Below the pieces are notes generated by a model, which worked only from the letters and a program-made list of their open reading frames with translations, was not told where the DNA came from and did not search any database. Below are positions 60,088 through 64,000 of a DNA stretch of 64,000 bases, in pieces. Both the position numbers and the translations under genes were made by a program. The stretch spans positions 434,001 to 498,000 of the forward strand of contig NZ_FXBA01000001.1 of NCBI RefSeq assembly GCF_900177705.1. The letters are read 5' to 3'. Source of the stretch: Fibrobacter sp. UWB15. GTDB taxonomy: Bacteria; Fibrobacterota; Fibrobacteria; Fibrobacterales; Fibrobacteraceae. Position 1 is the stretch's first letter. The number at the start of each line of letters is the position of its first letter.

Positions 60088-61077
60088 TTATTTCCCCTTC
60101 ATACTTGCCTGGATTTTGGCGATGACTTCTTCTGGCGTCACGAAATTCAAAACGCTGAAAGCCGTCATTTCATTACCCATGTCCTTGAACGAGGCTCCAA
60201 AGTGATAAACCGTATCATCCACAAGCAAAAATCGATCGTGAATAGTGCGCATGGTCTTCAGTTCTAAGTCGGGATATTGCTTATTGTGCATGTCCTTGGC
60301 TGCCTTAAATTCGGGAGTGATACGTGCGGAATAAATGACAGCCTTAACATCTTTCGCACGCATTGCGGCAAATTTTAAAACCTCGAGATTTGCATATGGA
60401 TCGATAAACACCACGGACCGCTTCGCGGATTTCACCAAATCAGCAATCAGAACAAGTCCGTCAAACCGAGTTCCTGTCGCAAGGATGCCTCCTGTGGGTG
60501 TTTGGACGGCTTTGACAAAGAAATCAATATGTTTTTCAACGGTCGAAAGACGATTGTCCACATTTTCGAGTTTCGTTCCCTGGTTTTCAATTAATTGCCG
60601 TTGTTCCTGAAACTGATTGGCGATCTGCATTCCAGTCGCAACCATTCGTTGATTTACGGCATAACCTTTGAGCATGTAGTCTTTCAGGATTTTATTTGCC
60701 CACTGGCGAAAACGTGTTCCTGCAATGGACTTGACTCGATAGCCGACGGAAATGATGACATCTAAATTATATAGGACGACTTCCGAAGATTGTGTTTTCC
60801 CTTTGATTGCGCCATGCGGAGTGGTATGTGCAAAATTTGCACATACCACTTTGGAATCTAATTCGCCTTCATTGAACGCGTTTTTGATGTGCTTTGCAAT
60901 AACGGAACGATCTCTCTCGAATAATCGTGCCATCTGTGCCTGCGTGAGACAGACCGTCTCGTTTTCAACGCGCACCTCCAAGCGGACTTCACCTTCCGGC
61001 TGGTAAAGGACGATTTCACCAGAATCCGATTTCGCAATCGGATTCAACGAATCTCCATTTTCCTTGGTTTTTCCCAT
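60088..61077 (-). CDS. RhuM-family protein with PLD-like C-terminal domain
   Basis: 329 residues. The N-terminal half is a RhuM (virulence-associated) domain: LTQAQMARLFERDRSVIAKHIKNAFNEGEL near 40-70, CANFAHT, YNLDVIISVGYRVKS, FRQWANKILKDYMLKGY. A coiled-coil stretch (QEQRQLIENQGTKLENVDNRLSTVEKHID) links it to a C-terminal part with VVFIDPYANLEVL and HDRFLLVDDTVYHFGASFKDMG, which resembles a single HxK-like phospholipase-D/nuclease half-site (here HDRF in place of HxK). RhuM proteins are usually horizontally spread; function unknown. The ATG at 61077 is preferred to 61098 because of the AGG just upstream. Confidence 0.82.
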   Translation of the reverse strand: MGKTKENGDSLNPIAKSDSGEIVLYQPEGEVRLEVRVENETVCLTQAQMARLFERDRSVIAKHIKNAFNEGELDSKVVCANFAHTTPHGAIKGKTQSSEVVLYNLDVIISVGYRVKSIAGTRFRQWANKILKDYMLKGYAVNQRMVATGMQIANQFQEQRQLIENQGTKLENVDNRLSTVEKHIDFFVKAVQTPTGGILATGTRFDGLVLIADLVKSAKRSVVFIDPYANLEVLKFAAMRAKDVKAVIYSARITPEFKAAKDMHNKQYPDLELKTMRTIHDRFLLVDDTVYHFGASFKDMGNEMTAFSVLNFVTPEEVIAKIQASMKGK

Positions 61078-61128
61078 AGCCTTACCTATGGAACGCATGC
61101 CCCGTAACGGGCCCCTGTCGGGGGATAT

Positions 61129-61153
61129 AAAAAAGCGTCAGTACTTCCGACGC
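61129..61153 (-). terminator. Terminator-like hairpin in the rhuM leader
   Basis: Read toward the gene: GCGTCGG-AAGTA-CTGACGC then TTTTTT, about 50 bases before the start codon. It may work as an attenuator or stop antisense transcription from the adjacent repeat. Confidence 0.55.
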
Positions 61154-61174
61154 AGAATGAAATATACAATACTA

Positions 61175-61552
61175 TTCCAAGTTGGACTATGCCAAAATCG
61201 ATGATTTTACCGAAATTTGCCTATTCTTGTGCTTAGATGGTATTTTCTTCTGTAATTATCGCTCACTTTGTAAATATTTATGTATTTTTGAAAGTAAATA
61301 GAGTTTTAGCTCTTGTTCTCACATTGAAATCGGGAAAATTTCAACTTACACGAGGACAAGGCGAACGCTCACGCAGGCACGCCGTTTTTGCGGTGTGTTT
61401 CAGTTTGCTGTGCCGACTTTTAGTCGGCCTTTGGTTGCATGACCAATGGGCAACAGCCCTTTCGGGGCGTGGGTCGTTTGCGTTTATCGTGTAAGGGCCC
61501 TTTCCCGAGCCTCAATGTGGTAAATGCAACGACTCACGCCTTTTTGTGTTCC
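61175..61552 (+). ncRNA. Candidate structured RNA element, copy 2
   Basis: ~378 bp, homologous throughout to 43983-44355 in inverted orientation. Hairpins in order: TTGAAAT/ATTTCAA, CACGCCG/CGGTGTG, GCCGACT/AGTCGGC, TTGGT/ACCAA, GGGC/GCCC, and a long stem GGCGTGGGTCGTT (61466) with AACGACTCACGCC (61528), then TTTTTGTG. No conserved reading frame. It ends 64 bases before the gene at 61616 on the same strand. Confidence 0.6.
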
Positions 61553-61615
61553 TAAAATTGACTGGGTTCTTTGCGCCAGAGTTAATCTCTATGCGTTAAT
61601 GAAGGGGAATGCCGT

Positions 61616-62332
61616 ATGCCGTTCAAAGTAGAAATGGTGAAATCTGAGAACGAAAAAAATCGTGAAGAATTGTGGAAATTTTACGAAAAGGCTATAGAAG
61701 GAAGGAATGCTTTTTATAACCATTATGTTAAATATGTGAATTTATACGCAATATTTACTGGTGCATTGTTTGTAGCTTTCTATACCTTGTTAGGAAAGGG
61801 TGATTGCAAACTATATGCTGTGTTAGTTGCTTGTTTGGGAATGATTACATCCATTTTATGGTTGTGCAGTGTAAAAGGGTACTATTCCTGGATTATAAGT
61901 TGGATTAATGTGGTTAAATATTATGAAGAACGTTTAAACAGTGGTCTCTCTGTTCACGAAGCATGTTTTGTGTATGGGCTGTATTATGATTGCAATAAAG
62001 ATTCCTGTATTTTAACAAAACCATCAAGTTTTTCGACGCAGAAATTGACTATGCTTTTTGTCGAATTAATGATTATTGGCTGGTTCTTTTCGATAATTCT
62101 ATTGTTTGCGTCCAAACAGATTACAGAAATTTTCCAATTTTTATTCGTTTTTTATCCAGTTGTAGTGTATCTGATAATTTTCTGCGTTGTTTTTGCTTCA
62201 ATAATCGTTTGTGGGCGTATTCGGGAAAAAATAAAAGACAATGTAGAAGATCATTATAAATTGAAGCGTACAACTAGAGAGCATTTTTCTGTGGAGTCTC
62301 CACTTCCCCCAAATTGTCGCAACAAAGCCTAA
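61616..62332 (+). CDS. Four-helix membrane protein of unknown function
   Basis: 238 residues. A charged N-terminal helix (ENEKNREELWKFYEKAIEGRNAFYNHYVKYVN) leads into helices at about 45-62, 68-88, 140-165 and 170-195, with a basic C-terminal tail. The layout (WxxYxxAIxxRNxxYxxY before paired helices) is seen in small uncharacterised membrane proteins of accessory regions. No catalytic motif. AGGGG lies ahead of the ATG. It is AT-rich, and follows the structured repeat. Confidence 0.7.
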   Translation: MPFKVEMVKSENEKNREELWKFYEKAIEGRNAFYNHYVKYVNLYAIFTGALFVAFYTLLGKGDCKLYAVLVACLGMITSILWLCSVKGYYSWIISWINVVKYYEERLNSGLSVHEACFVYGLYYDCNKDSCILTKPSSFSTQKLTMLFVELMIIGWFFSIILLFASKQITEIFQFLFVFYPVVVYLIIFCVVFASIIVCGRIREKIKDNVEDHYKLKRTTREHFSVESPLPPNCRNKA

Positions 62333-62360
62333 ACGCTTAACCTTTATACAAGAGGTTTCT

Positions 62361-64000
62361 ATGATGATGCAAAAAATCAAAAAGATTGCCTTGGTTTGTG
62401 CCACATGGATTGGCGTGCTGAATGCTGCACCCGCAATTTGGGATGGTTCAGCCGATATTTCTTGGTATGAACCCGGGGCGCAAGCTTATAACCTGACCAC
62501 TGCGGAACAGCTCGCAGGTCTTGCAAAGCTTGTGAATGAGGGAACATCTGATTTTGATGGTAAAACAATTACTTTAGGATTTGATATTTTCTTGAATGAT
62601 ACTGCAGGAATCGGAGATACTTCATGGTATAATATTTCTCACACTGAATGGACTCCTATTGGAACTAAAAAAAATCCTTTTAGGGGAGAATTTGATGCGC
62701 TAGCAGGGAAAAATAATCGCAAAATATTCGGGTTGTACATTAAGAATGGAAATGATTATGCGGGCTTTTTTGGATACACAGAACATTTAAAGGTGAGTAA
62801 CCTTGATTTAGTTGCAGGAAGTATTACTGCCCAAAATTATGTTGGAGCTGTTGCGGGATATGCGATAAACGCAATCATTACGAATGTACATAGTAAGGTG
62901 AATGTGTCAGGAGCCAATTGTGTTGGAGGCTTAGTAGGTTTCTCAACGGGAAAATTAAATGCAAGTTCTGTGGAAAGTCGTGTTTTGGGAATAGATTCTG
63001 TTGGTGGCGTTGCTGGTTATGTTGATGAAATTGAATCTAGCGTTCACGACAAAGGATATGTTCAAGGTCGTAATTATGTTGGTGGAATCGCTGGCGCGTC
63101 TGCAGTGATATCTGGTTCCCATCACGAAGGTGGTGATGTTGTTGGCTTAGGTTCCTACATTGGAGGCGTGGTTGGACAATGTTCTTCTGTAAATAACAGC
63201 TTCGCAGAAAGTTCTGTGAGGGGTGTTTCTTATGTAGGAGGAATTGCGGGAATTTCAGAAGAGATAAAAAATGTTCATCATTGCGTGGGAAATGTAATTG
63301 GAAGTGGTCATTATGTTGGCGGAATAGCCGGCTTTAGTAATTCAATATATACTAGCTATGCAGAAGGAGATGTTATAGGAGATTCAAGTTATGTTGGTGG
63401 TGTAGTTGGATCTGCAAAGGGATTGTTAAGTACGGTTTATCATACGGGTGGTAACATAACCGGTCGCGCCTATATAGGTGGATTAGCTGGAAATACAAAT
63501 CGAATACATTTGTCATATTCAGAAGGAAATGTTGTGGGCGAAGATAACTTTGTTGGTGGTCTCGCCGGCTATGCTAGAGGGACGATTGATTCGTCGCATT
63601 CAAAGGGAAATGTAAATGGAACTGAATATGTTGGCGGCTCTGTTGGTTTTTCAAAAGGTTTGTTGAATGGAGTTTATCATATTGGTGGTGACATAACTGG
63701 TCATGCCTATGTAGGAGGCTTAGTAGGAAATGCAAACCGAATACGTTCGTCATATTCAGAAGGAAATGTTGTGGGCGAAGATAACTTTGTTGGTGGTCTC
63801 GCCGGCTATGCTAGTGGAACGATTGATTCGTCATATTCAGAAGGAAATGTAGGTGGTATTGACTATGTTGGTGGTCTAGTTGGTTTTGCTTTAGCATCCA
63901 TAACAGAATCTTATTCAAAGGGGAATGTCTCGGGATTAAACAATTTCATAGGTGGTTTAGTTGGTCAATCGTCGGGAACAATCTTCAACTCGCATTCATT
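62361..64000 (+). CDS. GLUG-repeat surface protein, 5' part
   Basis: The frame is open from ATG 62361 (AGAGG upstream) to the window end, 546 codons. After a signal peptide (KIALVCATWIGVLNA) comes IWDGSADISWYEPGAQAYNLTTAEQLAGLAKLVNEG, a common opening of Fibrobacter surface proteins. More than fifteen GLUG-type repeats follow, each with a YVGGxxG(F/Y)A core and SYSEGNV spacer, predicted to form a beta-solenoid. A 65-bp block at 63513 is repeated exactly at 63750 (period 237 bp, 79 codons), a sign of recent internal duplication. It is probably an adhesin or matrix protein. AT-rich. Confidence 0.9.
   Translation, partial: MMMQKIKKIALVCATWIGVLNAAPAIWDGSADISWYEPGAQAYNLTTAEQLAGLAKLVNEGTSDFDGKTITLGFDIFLNDTAGIGDTSWYNISHTEWTPIGTKKNPFRGEFDALAGKNNRKIFGLYIKNGNDYAGFFGYTEHLKVSNLDLVAGSITAQNYVGAVAGYAINAIITNVHSKVNVSGANCVGGLVGFSTGKLNASSVESRVLGIDSVGGVAGYVDEIESSVHDKGYVQGRNYVGGIAGASAVISGSHHEGGDVVGLGSYIGGVVGQCSSVNNSFAESSVRGVSYVGGIAGISEEIKNVHHCVGNVIGSGHYVGGIAGFSNSIYTSYAEGDVIGDSSYVGGVVGSAKGLLSTVYHTGGNITGRAYIGGLAGNTNRIHLSYSEGNVVGEDNFVGGLAGYARGTIDSSHSKGNVNGTEYVGGSVGFSKGLLNGVYHIGGDITGHAYVGGLVGNANRIRSSYSEGNVVGEDNFVGGLAGYASGTIDSSYSEGNVGGIDYVGGLVGFALASITESYSKGNVSGLNNFIGGLVGQSSGTIFNSHS

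Noticed and set aside
62900-64000. CRISPR-like periodicity at the right end
   Set aside because: The repeats are coding (GLUG units in one open frame), diverged, and of the wrong unit length; no cas genes are present.

Overview
The window reads as a chromosome segment of a Fibrobacter-type bacterium (Fibrobacterota, FCB group). The main signs are three proteins with the Fibrobacter succinogenes major paralogous domain (FISUMP), a Ser-rich lipoprotein linker typical of that group, a type III glutamine synthetase, a GLUG-repeat surface protein and a gram-negative envelope gene set. Core genes are roughly balanced in GC. Three blocks (about 9.4-10.8 kb, 40.2-44.3 kb and 61.2-64 kb) are clearly AT-richer and look accessory.

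Layout. 1-5.9 kb: end of a large surface protein, clpB, a secreted protein and a FISUMP protein. 5.9-11 kb: accessory strip with a dinJ-yafQ toxin-antitoxin pair, an Rpn-type nuclease, the stump of a LEPR surface protein, a FISUMP lipoprotein, two higBA loci whose toxins are broken while the antitoxins are intact, and a tRNA-Pro. 11-19 kb: housekeeping genes (Smr protein, lobe-swapped solute-binding lipoprotein, lipid acyltransferase, eukaryote-type UDP-sugar pyrophosphorylase with mraY, LysE exporter, NrnA, Cof phosphatase). 19-27 kb: an overlapping cyclic-di-GMP pair (FIST-GGDEF and PAS-GGDEF-EAL), then a glycosyltransferase pair. 27-33 kb: metF, glnN and a NicO metal transporter. 32.7-38.9 kb: a six-gene minus-strand operon of RND exporter, LolA-fold protein, outer-membrane barrel, TonB, ExbB and ExbD, which reads as one trans-envelope transport machine. 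39-44 kb: second Rpn gene, an FRG-domain gene pair and a FISUMP gene. 44.3-58.4 kb: a metal region with two Feo ferrous-iron systems, two near-identical ZIP transporters, a second RND exporter, a sulfur-transfer pair (cysteine desulfurase and TtcA), gene relics, and a DtxR-type regulator preceded by five TTAG-N6-CTAA sites. 58.4-64 kb: a sigma-54 driven barrel protein, a RhuM-family protein, a small membrane protein and the start of a GLUG-repeat protein.

Regulation is unusually readable. Three near-identical sigma-54 promoters (GG-N10-GC) precede clpB, glnN and the barrel-protein gene. A second motif, TTTGGAG-N23-TANTTTT, precedes both RND exporter genes and the first feoA with exactly the same spacing. 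A third repeated promoter-like element (TTGTAAAAAG...GCGTGTATAGTA) precedes both damaged toxin loci and an Rpn gene. Noncoding novelty includes a ~375-bp element present in two inverted copies with compensatory base changes in several hairpins and a terminal hairpin plus T-tract, a good candidate for an undescribed structured RNA. There are also heptanucleotide tandem repeats in at least five intergenic spacers, and REP-like repeats, one of which has become the N-terminal coding part of a barrel protein.
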